From assembly GCA_947499715.1 (NCBI GenBank), contig CANMPL010000014.1:1-45944 (forward strand): DNA of 45,944 nt. The letters run 5' to 3'. Under the pieces are notes generated by a model. It had not been told where the DNA came from. It did no database searches and saw nothing but the letters and a program-made list of their open reading frames with translations. Every line of letters begins with the position of its first letter. The stretch's first letter is position 1. The DNA is from an uncultured Paracoccaceae bacterium. Lineage in GTDB: Bacteria > Pseudomonadota > Alphaproteobacteria > Rhodobacterales > Rhodobacteraceae. A program made the translations under genes and the position numbers. Of the stretch, positions 35,818 to 44,162 are shown piece after piece.

Positions 35818-37337
35818 GCGGTTCCGACCGGCACCTGATCGGGCAGAACGTCGCTTGGGCGGCTGACGATATAGCTTTTCAACTTGGCCTGAACCTCGGC
35901 GGCTTCCGGCGCATCGAAGAGGTTCACCATCTCATCGGGGTCTGCGTCTAGATCGTACATCTCACCCGCGCCTGAAATCAGATCCAGGGTAAGCTTATGG
36001 GTGCGTGTGCGGACTGTGCGTAGTTCCAAAGCCACCCCGACGCGCCCGGGCAAGAGCCCCCATTCGTTGCGCGCAAAGTCGCGGGTCGCGTCCCCTTCGA
36101 TCAGCGGGCGCAGGCTTTCACCATGTTGGGTCAATTGCGGGTCCGCGCCGCCGTAGTCAAAGAATGTCGGCCCAAGATCGAGGGTCGACACCGGTTCATT
36201 TACGACTTTACCAGCAGGCACGCCGGGCCCTTTGACGATCATCGGCACTTTCAACAGCCCCTCATAGTGCATCGGCCCTTTCAGGATCAGCCCGTGGTCG
36301 CCCATCCAATCGCCGTGGTCCGAGATATAGATGACGATGGTGTTTTCGTCCAAGCCTTCTTCCAGCAGCGTGTTCATGATCCGACCGACCTGATGGTCGA
36401 TAAAGGCGATCTGGCCGTAGGTATTGGCGATAATTTCGCGCAATTGTTCATCTGTCTGGGGCGGGATGCGGCTGTAGGCTTTGCGGATGTCGGCAAATTT
36501 GGGATCAGCCGGTTCGCCCTCCATCGCGGCTTCGTGCCACCACGGTTTACCCGCGTAAGACCGCGTGCGGTTCTCGGGCAGATCAACCTCGGCCGGATCA
36601 TGCAGGCGCGACCAAGGCTCTGGGCAGTCGAAGGGGTGGTGCGGGTCAGGAAAACTGACCCATGTGCAAAACGGTTTGTCATCGTCGCGGCCATGGCGCA
36701 GCCATTCAATCGCGCGGTCGGCTGTCCACGGTGTGTTGTGGTAAGCCACAGGGAGTTTTGAGTGCCAGACTTGCGCGGCCCCTTTGGTGTCGCCTGCGTT
36801 TTCCCACATCAGTTTGGTGCGCGCGTCGCCTTTGCCGTCGCGATGGTAGAACCGTTCATAATGCTGGCCTGCGGGTGGCTTTTCGGGCGCCCACCAGTTG
36901 TGACCGACGAGCATCAATTCAACATGCTCGAACCCCATATAGGGGCCGTTCCATGTGTCTGGGTAGCTTGCAGAAGAGAGCAAGCATTCCGGCGTGCCGG
37001 TGGGTTCATAGGTGTGGTAGGTGGAAAAATGCGCCTTGCCGAAATAGCTGGTCTGATAGCCCGCCGCCGCCATGGCCCCCGCAAACCCTTTTTCACCGAT
37101 CTCGGGCGGCAGGTCGATCCCGTTGTCATGAACCCCGTGCGTGCGGCAGAGTTGCCCCGTCAGGATGGATGCCCGCGCAGGCTGACAGACGACCGAAGGT
37201 GTAATGCAGGCGTCAAACACCGTCCCGTCGGCGGCCAGTTGATCCAGATGCGGCGTCTTGATCTTGCGGCCCTTGAAGCCCATGAAATCAGCACGGTGTT
37301 GATCGGCAGAGATCAGGATGATGTTGGGTCGGCTCAT
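35814..37337 (-). CDS. Cytoplasmic type I sulfatase (formylglycine type)
   Basis: This 507-aa sulfatase carries the modification motif C-Q-P-A-R with Cys51 in SVVCQPARASILTG, metal-site regions ILISADQHRADFMG and YISDHGDWMGDHGLILKG, and substrate-side His in DPHHPFDCP. No signal peptide was seen, so the substrate must be imported. Its start overlaps the tctA stop by 4 nt and its end overlaps the FGE gene. The substrate is unknown; a small sulfate ester carrying a carboxylate is inferred from the transporter. Confidence 0.92.
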   Translation of the reverse strand: MSRPNIILISADQHRADFMGFKGRKIKTPHLDQLAADGTVFDACITPSVVCQPARASILTGQLCRTHGVHDNGIDLPPEIGEKGFAGAMAAAGYQTSYFGKAHFSTYHTYEPTGTPECLLSSASYPDTWNGPYMGFEHVELMLVGHNWWAPEKPPAGQHYERFYHRDGKGDARTKLMWENAGDTKGAAQVWHSKLPVAYHNTPWTADRAIEWLRHGRDDDKPFCTWVSFPDPHHPFDCPEPWSRLHDPAEVDLPENRTRSYAGKPWWHEAAMEGEPADPKFADIRKAYSRIPPQTDEQLREIIANTYGQIAFIDHQVGRIMNTLLEEGLDENTIVIYISDHGDWMGDHGLILKGPMHYEGLLKVPMIVKGPGVPAGKVVNEPVSTLDLGPTFFDYGGADPQLTQHGESLRPLIEGDATRDFARNEWGLLPGRVGVALELRTVRTRTHKLTLDLISGAGEMYDLDADPDEMVNLFDAPEAAEVQAKLKSYIVSRPSDVLPDQVPVGTA

Positions 37338-38926
37338 GGCGCGGTTCCTTTTGGTTTTCGCCCGGCAAAGATAATCACGGCAACGGACATGAGGATAAAG
37401 ATCAGGGCGATGGGGTTGTTGAACAGAAAAAACGGATCGTTGCCCGTGGCCGAATAGGCCTGACGCGCCGTTTCCTCGAGGCTGCGGCCAAGGATGAAGG
37501 CGATCACAAATGGCAGCGGTGATATGGTCAGCACCCGCATGACGTAGCCCAAGACGCCAAAGCCAAGTGCGAACCAGATCGCCTCGAGCCGGGTTTCTTG
37601 CACGTAGATCGCGGTGAGGGTCAGCAGCAGGACGGCGGGCAGCAGCAGCGTTTTGGGGATGTTGATCATAAACCCCATCGAGCGCATGAAGACACCGCCA
37701 ATGGTCCAGTTGAACAGGTTGGCGATCGTCATGCAGGTGAACAGGCCAAACGCGATGACAAGTTCGGGGTTCACGACATCGGGCGAAAAGCGGAACACAG
37801 CGGGGCCCGGGTTGAATCCGCCGATGGATTCAGCGGCCAAAATCAGGAACACAGCCGCCGCATTGCCGGGAATGCCGAGCGACAGCACCGGGATCAGGTT
37901 GGCGCCGGAAACGGCACTGTTGGCAGCCTCTGTCGCGGCGATGCCTTCGGGTGTTCCGTCCCCAAAACTGGGCGCGTCGGCGGCTTTCGTTTTTTGGTGG
38001 CGGGCGCGCCCGACGGAATAGCCAAGGGTCGCCGCCAACGTCGAGCCGACGCCGGGCAGCGCGCCAATCGCGGTGCCAATAAAGGCCGAACGTGCGATGA
38101 ACGGAAACAGCCGTTTGATGTCGGGCCAGTGCAGTTTCTGGTCGCCGGACTGCGTGGGGACTTTGGCGGGCCTGTTCTGTCCCGTTTCGCGCCACGCCTC
38201 TTCCAACTCCTTGAACACAGCCCCGATAATCAACACCCCAAGGACGGCTGTTGTGATGGGGAATCCGCGCGAAAGACCGTCTGCCCCCATCGACAGACGA
38301 GGGTAGAAATCCTCGCCCGTGCCGACATAGACGGCCAGCAGACCTAACCCGATTGAAATGAGGCCCTTGCCCGCCGATCCGCCGATGACCGCGGCAATGA
38401 AGCTGAGCGAGAGGATCAAAAGGCCGGTCTTTTCAGGCAGATCGAGGTAGCTTTCGACGATGATCGCAAGGAAGGGCGCGCAGACGAACAGCACGATGTC
38501 CGAGAAGGTATCGCCAGAGGCCGAGGAGAAATGCGCAACACGCAGCGCCTTTTTCGCCTGACCTTTTTGAGCCATCGGAAAGCCGTCCAATGTGGTCATG
38601 AAGGCGTCGGGCGTGCCGGGGGTGTTGAACAGGATCGCAGGCACCGCGCCGCCGATGGTGGCACCTTTCATGATGCCAATCAAAAAGCCCAAGACGGGCA
38701 GCAGCGCATCGGGCGAATAGCCGAACACCGAGATCAGGATCGGCAGGGAAATGGCCATGGCGAAGGGTCCAGCCAGCCCCGGTGTGGCCCCAACGACGAT
38801 ACCAAACAGGAAGCCGGACAAGACCATCATCACCGTGATCGAGATGGACATGCCCAAGATGCTAAAGGCCTCGGGGCCCAAAAAGACAGCCTGAACGCCA
38901 AGCCAGATATACCCCAGAATGTCCAT
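37334..38926 (-). CDS. tctA: Tripartite tricarboxylate transporter large permease TctA
   Basis: This 530-aa permease has about 12 membrane segments and the TctA landmarks GIVVGATPGLAGPFAMAISLP, GGAVPAILFNTPGTPDAFMTTLDGFPMAQKGQA, and LGIPGNAAAVFLILAAE. With TctB it imports carboxylates in a secondary, receptor-fed way. It shares one base with the tctB stop and overlaps the sulfatase gene downstream. Confidence 0.94.
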   Translation of the reverse strand: MDILGYIWLGVQAVFLGPEAFSILGMSISITVMMVLSGFLFGIVVGATPGLAGPFAMAISLPILISVFGYSPDALLPVLGFLIGIMKGATIGGAVPAILFNTPGTPDAFMTTLDGFPMAQKGQAKKALRVAHFSSASGDTFSDIVLFVCAPFLAIIVESYLDLPEKTGLLILSLSFIAAVIGGSAGKGLISIGLGLLAVYVGTGEDFYPRLSMGADGLSRGFPITTAVLGVLIIGAVFKELEEAWRETGQNRPAKVPTQSGDQKLHWPDIKRLFPFIARSAFIGTAIGALPGVGSTLAATLGYSVGRARHQKTKAADAPSFGDGTPEGIAATEAANSAVSGANLIPVLSLGIPGNAAAVFLILAAESIGGFNPGPAVFRFSPDVVNPELVIAFGLFTCMTIANLFNWTIGGVFMRSMGFMINIPKTLLLPAVLLLTLTAIYVQETRLEAIWFALGFGVLGYVMRVLTISPLPFVIAFILGRSLEETARQAYSATGNDPFFLFNNPIALIFILMSVAVIIFAGRKPKGTAP

Positions 38927-39492
38927 CAGACATCCCCGTTGGGCGGCAAGAGCAAGTCTTCGAATGGAAGATCAAACACGGCAATCAAGACGACGGCCGT
39001 GATGATGCCTGTCAAAACGGCGCGGCGCGTCAGCTTGCGTTCGACGACCGAAACGAGCCCGGCAACCATGATGGCGCCGCCCAGGAAGAACCCGATGTGT
39101 TTCCAGCCCGGCGTGGCGCGCAGCAGGCGGTATTCCATCGGCTCTGCCCGAAAGAGATTGGCGATTTCGACAGCGGCAGGTCCGACAAATCGCATGATCG
39201 CAAGGCCGACAATGACGAGTGCAGTCAGGCTGGCCACGAACTTGACTTGAGTTCTGCTTATGGTGGGTTGATCGGCCACCTTTCGTTCGAAAACCGACAC
39301 CACCAGACCGCCCAAAAGGATAAAGCCTGCGGCGACCGTTGGGGCCAGCGCGTCGCCGATAACGAACTTGCCGCGTGCTTTTTCAACGATGCCGGTCTTT
39401 GTGTCCAACGGGATCCAGATGAAAATCAGCAGCAAAGCGAAGGCGACGCAAAGCAGCCCAAGATAAAGGTTGGATCGTGACTGACCTTGCAT
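38926..39492 (-). CDS. tctB: Tripartite tricarboxylate transporter small permease TctB
   Basis: This 188-aa protein has four hydrophobic segments (about 10-28, 50-68, 88-108 and 135-185) in the usual TctB layout. I chose the ATG at 39492 because AAGGGGGG lies 7 nt upstream; the frame is open further. It lies between tctC and tctA. Confidence 0.85.
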   Translation of the reverse strand: MQGQSRSNLYLGLLCVAFALLLIFIWIPLDTKTGIVEKARGKFVIGDALAPTVAAGFILLGGLVVSVFERKVADQPTISRTQVKFVASLTALVIVGLAIMRFVGPAAVEIANLFRAEPMEYRLLRATPGWKHIGFFLGGAIMVAGLVSVVERKLTRRAVLTGIITAVVLIAVFDLPFEDLLLPPNGDV

Positions 39493-39516
39493 GTGACGTC
39501 CCCCCTTGATGCACCA

Positions 39517-39540
39517 CGGGCGCCCCGTTTGGGACGCCCG
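39517..39540 (-). other. Hairpin between tctC and tctB
   Basis: On the minus strand CGGGCGTCCC pairs with GGGGCGCCCG (one G-U pair) across AAAC, directly after the tctC stop. Placement mirrors the hairpin after aapJ and probably stabilises tctC mRNA so the receptor is made in excess. Confidence 0.6.
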
Positions 39541-39553
39541 CAAAGACGTGGAT

Positions 39554-40504
39554 TTATTCCGACGCCGCTTCGATCAGGGCTTCAGAGTCGGCAAAGTCGC
39601 GCATCACCAACGCATCAAGCTCTGCCCCTTGGATGTTCATTGGTCCCCCAAACGCACGGGCGATCAACGCGCCAACCTCTGTTTCAGGGTCAGATGTGAC
39701 TTCGGTGATTGCCGCAGCGATTGCGTTGCGCGCGTCTTCCGGCATGCCCCCTGGTCCTGCGAACAAAAAGACCGCAGCTGCATCAAAATCGACACCCAGA
39801 TCCGGAAGCGTTGGCGCATCAGGTGTTTGGGTCAGTGGTTGCGCCATCGCCGACGCGAGGTTCACAAGGTCGCCAGCTTCAACGCCCGGCGCTTGGATCC
39901 CGGCCATAAAGCCCACATCCATGTCGCCCGCAGTCACGCCATTCAACACCGCACGCCCGCCTTGAACGGAGATGATATTCAGATCAATCCCCTGCTCTTT
40001 GCCCAGAAGATAGGCAATTTCACCCAAGCGTTGGCTCATTACGCCAAAGCGGATGTCTTGTCCGCCTTTGGCTGCTGCAACCATGTCATCAAATGATGTC
40101 CAGCCCGTAGCGGCACCGGCGACGACGCCCATCTGGGTGCCTGCTGTCGTGACGATCGGGGTGAAGTCCTCCGGTGTGAGGCCAATATCCGCCGTGTAAA
40201 GGTTATAACCCAACGACTCTGTGACGATCATGCCAATGACCGTGCCGTCATTGGGTTCGTCCTGCATTTCAACCAGCAGGTTGACGCCCCCTTTGCCGGT
40301 GACTTGTTCGGGAATGAATTCCCAACCCAAGCGGTTCTCAAGCTCGGTGGCGATCAGGCGGGCTTGCGTATCCGCGCCACCGCCTGCAGCGAAGGCGATC
40401 ATCAGCTTGATTGGACCCGGCGGCGTCCATTCCTGAGCTTGAACGGACATAGCAGATGCTGCAATTGAGATGGCCGCGGCGGCGGCGGTGAACAGGTTTT
40501 TCAT
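39554..40504 (-). CDS. tctC: Tripartite tricarboxylate transporter substrate-binding protein TctC
   Basis: This 316-aa periplasmic receptor has a signal peptide (1-23, ending SVQA) and the TctC/Bug fold: GPIKLMIAFAAGGGADTQARLIATELE, GKGGVNLLVEM, FTPIVTTAGTQMGVV. Bug receptors bind carboxylates through water-bridged loops. I chose the ATG at 40504 because GGAGG lies 6 nt upstream. It leads the minus-strand operon opposite marR. Confidence 0.92.
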   Translation of the reverse strand: MKNLFTAAAAAISIAASAMSVQAQEWTPPGPIKLMIAFAAGGGADTQARLIATELENRLGWEFIPEQVTGKGGVNLLVEMQDEPNDGTVIGMIVTESLGYNLYTADIGLTPEDFTPIVTTAGTQMGVVAGAATGWTSFDDMVAAAKGGQDIRFGVMSQRLGEIAYLLGKEQGIDLNIISVQGGRAVLNGVTAGDMDVGFMAGIQAPGVEAGDLVNLASAMAQPLTQTPDAPTLPDLGVDFDAAAVFLFAGPGGMPEDARNAIAAAITEVTSDPETEVGALIARAFGGPMNIQGAELDALVMRDFADSEALIEAASE

Positions 40505-40541
40505 AGAATCCTCCCAGATATGCGAGCAGGAAGTCACAAGA

Positions 40542-40590
40542 TAGTTGTCCCGTCAACCATTTAGTTGTCACGTCAACTAAATGGTTGACG
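40542..40590. promoter_or_regulatory. MarR operator palindrome between tctC and marR
   Basis: A perfect palindrome with 17-bp arms (40551-40567 and 40574-40590) around the 6-bp centre TCACGT. The core TAGTTG-TCACGT-CAACTA has a typical MarR-site shape. A second copy of the half-pattern, AGTTGTCCCGTCAAC, overlaps at 40542-40556. It lies 37 bp before the tctC ATG and about 40 bp before the marR ATG, so one regulator bound here could control both directions. Confidence 0.85.
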
Positions 40591-40631
40591 GACCTCTGCC
40601 TTGTGGTGATGGTTGAGCCAAGAGGTGGAAT

Positions 40632-41105
40632 ATGAATGACGAGACCCCAAAAGACTTCAACCCGCAGCTGGCCCAGCTCAGCAACTTCTTAACCTACCGT
40701 ATTTCGCGCCTGCACCAAAAGCTGAACACGCAGGCGAGCAAGATTTTGAGCGAATCCGTCGGGGTGACCCTGAACCAATGGCGCATGATTGCGTTTATCG
40801 GAGGGGCCGGGAACGTCACCGCCTCCAAGCTGGTCAGATATACCGCGATGGATAAGGGACTTGTCAGTCGCAACGTGAAGTCACTGATCGAAAGCGGGCT
40901 TGTCGCGTCGTCAGAGCACGCAAAGGACAATAGGGTGCATGTTCTGAGCCTGTCGCCCGAGGGTCAAAGGGTTTTCGACACGGCCCTGCCCATGATGCGT
41001 CGCCGTCAGGAAAACCTGCGATCAGATCTGAGCGACGACGACGTCGCCAACCTGCGCCGGATGCTGGATATTCTGGAAATTGCCGCAGACGATATCGTCA
41101 TCTGA
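40632..41105 (+). CDS. MarR-family transcriptional regulator
   Basis: This 157-aa regulator has a winged helix-turn-helix (TLNQWRMIAFIGGAGNVTASKLVRYTAMDKGLVSRNVKSLIESGLVASSE, then the wing DNRVHVLSLS) and dimerisation helices at both ends. MarR proteins usually repress a divergent gene and release it on binding a small aromatic or acidic ligand. The palindrome at 40551-40590 is its likely site. Its stop overlaps the second sulfatase start by one base. Confidence 0.92.
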   Translation: MNDETPKDFNPQLAQLSNFLTYRISRLHQKLNTQASKILSESVGVTLNQWRMIAFIGGAGNVTASKLVRYTAMDKGLVSRNVKSLIESGLVASSEHAKDNRVHVLSLSPEGQRVFDTALPMMRRRQENLRSDLSDDDVANLRRMLDILEIAADDIVI

Positions 41106-42523
41106 TGCGGTCAAACCTTTTGGTCATTTTGTCCGACGAACATCAGGCCCGCGCCATGGGATGCGCAGGCCACCCCTTTGTGAAAACGCCCCACCTTGAT
41201 GCCTTGGCGGCGCGGGGCACGCGGTTCACGGATGCCTATACACCGTCGCCGATTTGTGTGCCCGCACGGGCGAGTTTCGCCACCGGACAATATGCGCACC
41301 AAAACCGCCTTTGGGACAATGCCATGCCGTATCATGGGCAAATCCCCGGCTGGGGGCATTGCTTACAGAAGGCGGGTGTTCCGGTAGAAAGCATCGGCAA
41401 GCTTCATTACCGCAAGGTGGGCGATCCTGCCGGATTTGATCGCGAACATATCCCCATGCATGTTGCGGGCGGTGTTGGGATGGTTTGGGGGTCGATCAGG
41501 GCAGAAAGTGAACGGGTTTCACCCCAGCCCCGTATGCTTGGGGAATACATTGGACCTGGCAGCAGCAAATACACCGATTACGACAGGGCGGTGACCGGTC
41601 GCGCCGAAGAATGGCTGGCGGATCATGCCGAAGATGACCGCCCGTGGTGCCTTTATGTTGGTCTTGTTGCCCCGCATTTCCCGCTTGTCGTGCCGCAAGA
41701 ATTTTTTGACCTCTACCCGCCAGAGAGCCTGCCCGCTCCCAAGATGAACCCCAAAGACGGTTATGTGCGCCATCCATGGGTTGAGCTGCAAAATGCCCAG
41801 ATGGACAGCGACGCAGCATTCACATCTGATGCGGAACGACGGGACGCGGTGGCGGCCTATTACGGGCTTGTCAGCTGGATGGACCACAACGTGGGGCGGA
41901 TCATGGTCGCGCTTGATGCGGCTGGAATGGCGGACACAACGACCGTGATCTATTCCTCCGACCATGGCGATAACCTCGGCGCGCGGGGGCTTTGGGGGAA
42001 GTCGAACCTTTATCAGGAATCTGTCTCAGTTCCTTTGATCATGGCAGGCCCCGATGTGCCTGTGGACACATGCAATACAGCGGTCGACCTGCTGGACATT
42101 TCGGCGACGATCCCGGCCCATTTCGGATTGGAATTTGAATGCGCAGGCCAGCCGCTGATGGATATTGCAGCACAGGCCGAAAACCGCGACCGTGTGATCT
42201 TTAGCGAATACCATGCAGTTGGGGCCGTTTCGGCGGCCTATATGCTGCGCAAGGGCCGCTTTAAACTCAACACCTATATTGGCTTCGCACCAGAGCTGTT
42301 TGATCTGGTCGCTGACCCGGAAGAGGCCACCAATCTCGCGTCCAATCCGGCCTATGCGGATGTGATGACCGAACTTACATCGGAGCTTCACAAGATCGTT
42401 GACCCCCAAGCAACCAATGCGCAGGCCTTTGCGGATCAGGCCGCCTTGATCGAATACCATGGCGGCAAAGACGCGGCATTGAAACTTGGCGCGCCCGGGG
42501 CGACACCCCCGCCGACCACATGA
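41105..42523 (+). CDS. Second cytoplasmic type I sulfatase
   Basis: This 472-aa sulfatase has the C-V-P-A-R motif with Cys51 in SPICVPARASFATG, metal-site regions LVILSDEHQARAMG and YSSDHGDNLGARGLWGK, and the substrate side VGLVAPHFPLV. It resembles choline-sulfatase-type enzymes only in general features. No signal peptide is present. It differs clearly from the 35814 sulfatase, so it is not a recent duplicate. It is cotranscribed with marR and overlaps the next gene by 4 nt. Confidence 0.92.
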   Translation: MRSNLLVILSDEHQARAMGCAGHPFVKTPHLDALAARGTRFTDAYTPSPICVPARASFATGQYAHQNRLWDNAMPYHGQIPGWGHCLQKAGVPVESIGKLHYRKVGDPAGFDREHIPMHVAGGVGMVWGSIRAESERVSPQPRMLGEYIGPGSSKYTDYDRAVTGRAEEWLADHAEDDRPWCLYVGLVAPHFPLVVPQEFFDLYPPESLPAPKMNPKDGYVRHPWVELQNAQMDSDAAFTSDAERRDAVAAYYGLVSWMDHNVGRIMVALDAAGMADTTTVIYSSDHGDNLGARGLWGKSNLYQESVSVPLIMAGPDVPVDTCNTAVDLLDISATIPAHFGLEFECAGQPLMDIAAQAENRDRVIFSEYHAVGAVSAAYMLRKGRFKLNTYIGFAPELFDLVADPEEATNLASNPAYADVMTELTSELHKIVDPQATNAQAFADQAALIEYHGGKDAALKLGAPGATPPPTT

Positions 42524-43368
42524 GGCTCACGGTCCTGGGATCCGGCTCTCCAGAGGCCTATGCCCGCCGCGCGTCGTCGGGGTTCCTTTTGGAAATAGGG
42601 GACGACCGGATCTTGTTGGATTGCGGCGGTGGTGTTGTGGATAATCTGATCCGCTCGGGCCGGCTGCCGCGTGACATTACGCATCTGTTCTTCACCCACT
42701 ATCACAGCGACCACATGATGGACTACGCGCGTCTTGTGCATGCGGCATGGGACGAAGGTGCGGCCCCGCTGAACGTGTTTGGACCAACGCCGTTGGCGGC
42801 CATCACCGACGGATATTTCGGCCGTAACGGCGTGCTGAACAATGACCTTCGCGCCCGGACGGAGCTGCCACAAAGCCAGCAAGTCTGGGTCGCGCGCGGC
42901 GGCACCTTACCGCGCCCCTGGCCCGCACCCGTCGTCACGGAAATCCAAGCCGGTTTTACGTACCAAGGCAGCGGTTGGAGGCTTTCAACCGCGCAGGCGA
43001 CCCACGCAGAACCGATCCTTGATTGCCTTGCCTTCGCGGTTGAGGCGGGGGGCAAGAAATTCGTCTATTCAGGGGATACAGGGCTGTGCGACGACATTGC
43101 CGACCTGTGCCGCGATGCTGATTTCCTGATCCATTGGTGCTATCGCGGGTCAGGAGAGCAGTTGCACCCAGCCACTCAGATCTACTGCCCCGATCCTGCG
43201 CAGGTGGCGGATATGGCGCAGGGTGTCGGGGTCAAACGGCTCTACCTGAGCCATTTTCGCGTCCACATGGACACTCCGGAGCACCATGAAAAGGCGCTTG
43301 TCGATCTGAGGGATCGATTTGGGAACGCAGCTGGCATTGTGGAAGACTTGGACGTTTTTGACATTTGA
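42520..43368 (+). CDS. Metallo-beta-lactamase-fold hydrolase (RNase Z/arylsulfatase-like group)
   Basis: This 282-aa protein has the metal motif HYHSDH (H60, H62, D64, H65), a distal His in ATHAEPILDC, Asp in VYSGDTGLCDD, and the final LYLSHFRVH. This is the RNase Z-like branch, which also includes zinc-dependent arylsulfatases (AtsA of Pseudoalteromonas). Its place after a formylglycine sulfatase makes a third sulfatase possible; a lactonase or esterase acting after desulfation is equally possible. It overlaps the sulfatase gene by 4 nt. Confidence 0.85.
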   Translation: MRLTVLGSGSPEAYARRASSGFLLEIGDDRILLDCGGGVVDNLIRSGRLPRDITHLFFTHYHSDHMMDYARLVHAAWDEGAAPLNVFGPTPLAAITDGYFGRNGVLNNDLRARTELPQSQQVWVARGGTLPRPWPAPVVTEIQAGFTYQGSGWRLSTAQATHAEPILDCLAFAVEAGGKKFVYSGDTGLCDDIADLCRDADFLIHWCYRGSGEQLHPATQIYCPDPAQVADMAQGVGVKRLYLSHFRVHMDTPEHHEKALVDLRDRFGNAAGIVEDLDVFDI

Positions 43369-43498
43369 CATTCGCGTAGCGCGCCCTTGGCAGCTTTGCC
43401 AAAAACCAACCTAACCTCTCAAACGCCACAAATGCAGGCGTTGGGGCCGCTGCAGCGAAAGCTCACTTCAGAGCGCACAGCGGACCCTCAACAATCGC

Positions 43499-44083
43499 CT
43501 ATCGTTTGCCGCAGGCCCGCAGTTGCTGGTCATAGAGCACGGCGCGGCTTTCGACCTCGCCGGCGATGCGGATCAGCCAGCTTTTGGACTTCCATGTGCC
43601 ACGACGATACCCGGTGCGGCCATCGTGGTAGGCCAGATACTGGTTACGGATATCGTAGATCGGGATGCCGTTTTCGGCCACGGTCTGGACCATATACCAG
43701 CCCATAAAGTCGGTGGCGTCGTCGATATCGTCCCGTTTGGCACCGCGTTTGCCGGTTTCGGCCTTGTATTCGGCCCATGTGCCATCAAGCGCCTGACTAT
43801 AGCCCACCGCCGAGGATTGTCGCCCCAGCGGGATCACACCCAGCGCAAAACGATGCGGCGGGCGGTTGTTCGAGATGAATTTGCTTTCCTGATAGATCAT
43901 CGCCATCAGGCCGGGCACCGGCACGCCGTACTTCCGTTCTACCCGCTTGAAAGCACGCAGGTATTCGGGGCGCTCGCTCACAATTGAGCAGGCATTGTCG
44001 AGATTGCGGGGCGCAGATCCATAGCTGCTGGAACACGACCCCAGAAGCACCATCAGGAACAATGCGCGAAAGAAACTGCTCAT
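43499..44083 (-). CDS. Lipoprotein lytic transglycosylase (SLT-like)
   Basis: This 194-aa protein has a lipobox LLGSC with lipidated Cys17, then a transglycosylase domain: GLMAMIYQESKFI with catalytic Glu66, SAVGYSQALDGTWAEYK, and AYHDGRTGYRRGTW. It should cleave peptidoglycan from the outer membrane, giving anhydromuramyl ends. It is monocistronic and convergent with the MBL gene. Confidence 0.88.
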   Translation of the reverse strand: MSSFFRALFLMVLLGSCSSSYGSAPRNLDNACSIVSERPEYLRAFKRVERKYGVPVPGLMAMIYQESKFISNNRPPHRFALGVIPLGRQSSAVGYSQALDGTWAEYKAETGKRGAKRDDIDDATDFMGWYMVQTVAENGIPIYDIRNQYLAYHDGRTGYRRGTWKSKSWLIRIAGEVESRAVLYDQQLRACGKR

Positions 44084-44162
44084 CTGCCTCTCGCTTTTTA
44101 TTTATATTTTGAGGCGACCATAGCGCGGAAATTGCGATCTGTGAACGGGCAATGGCGCCAAA

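Noticed and set aside
37598-38347. 249-aa plus-strand frame opposite tctA
   Set aside because: A Gln/Arg/Gly-rich translation typical of the complement of a membrane protein gene; TctA on the other strand is certain.
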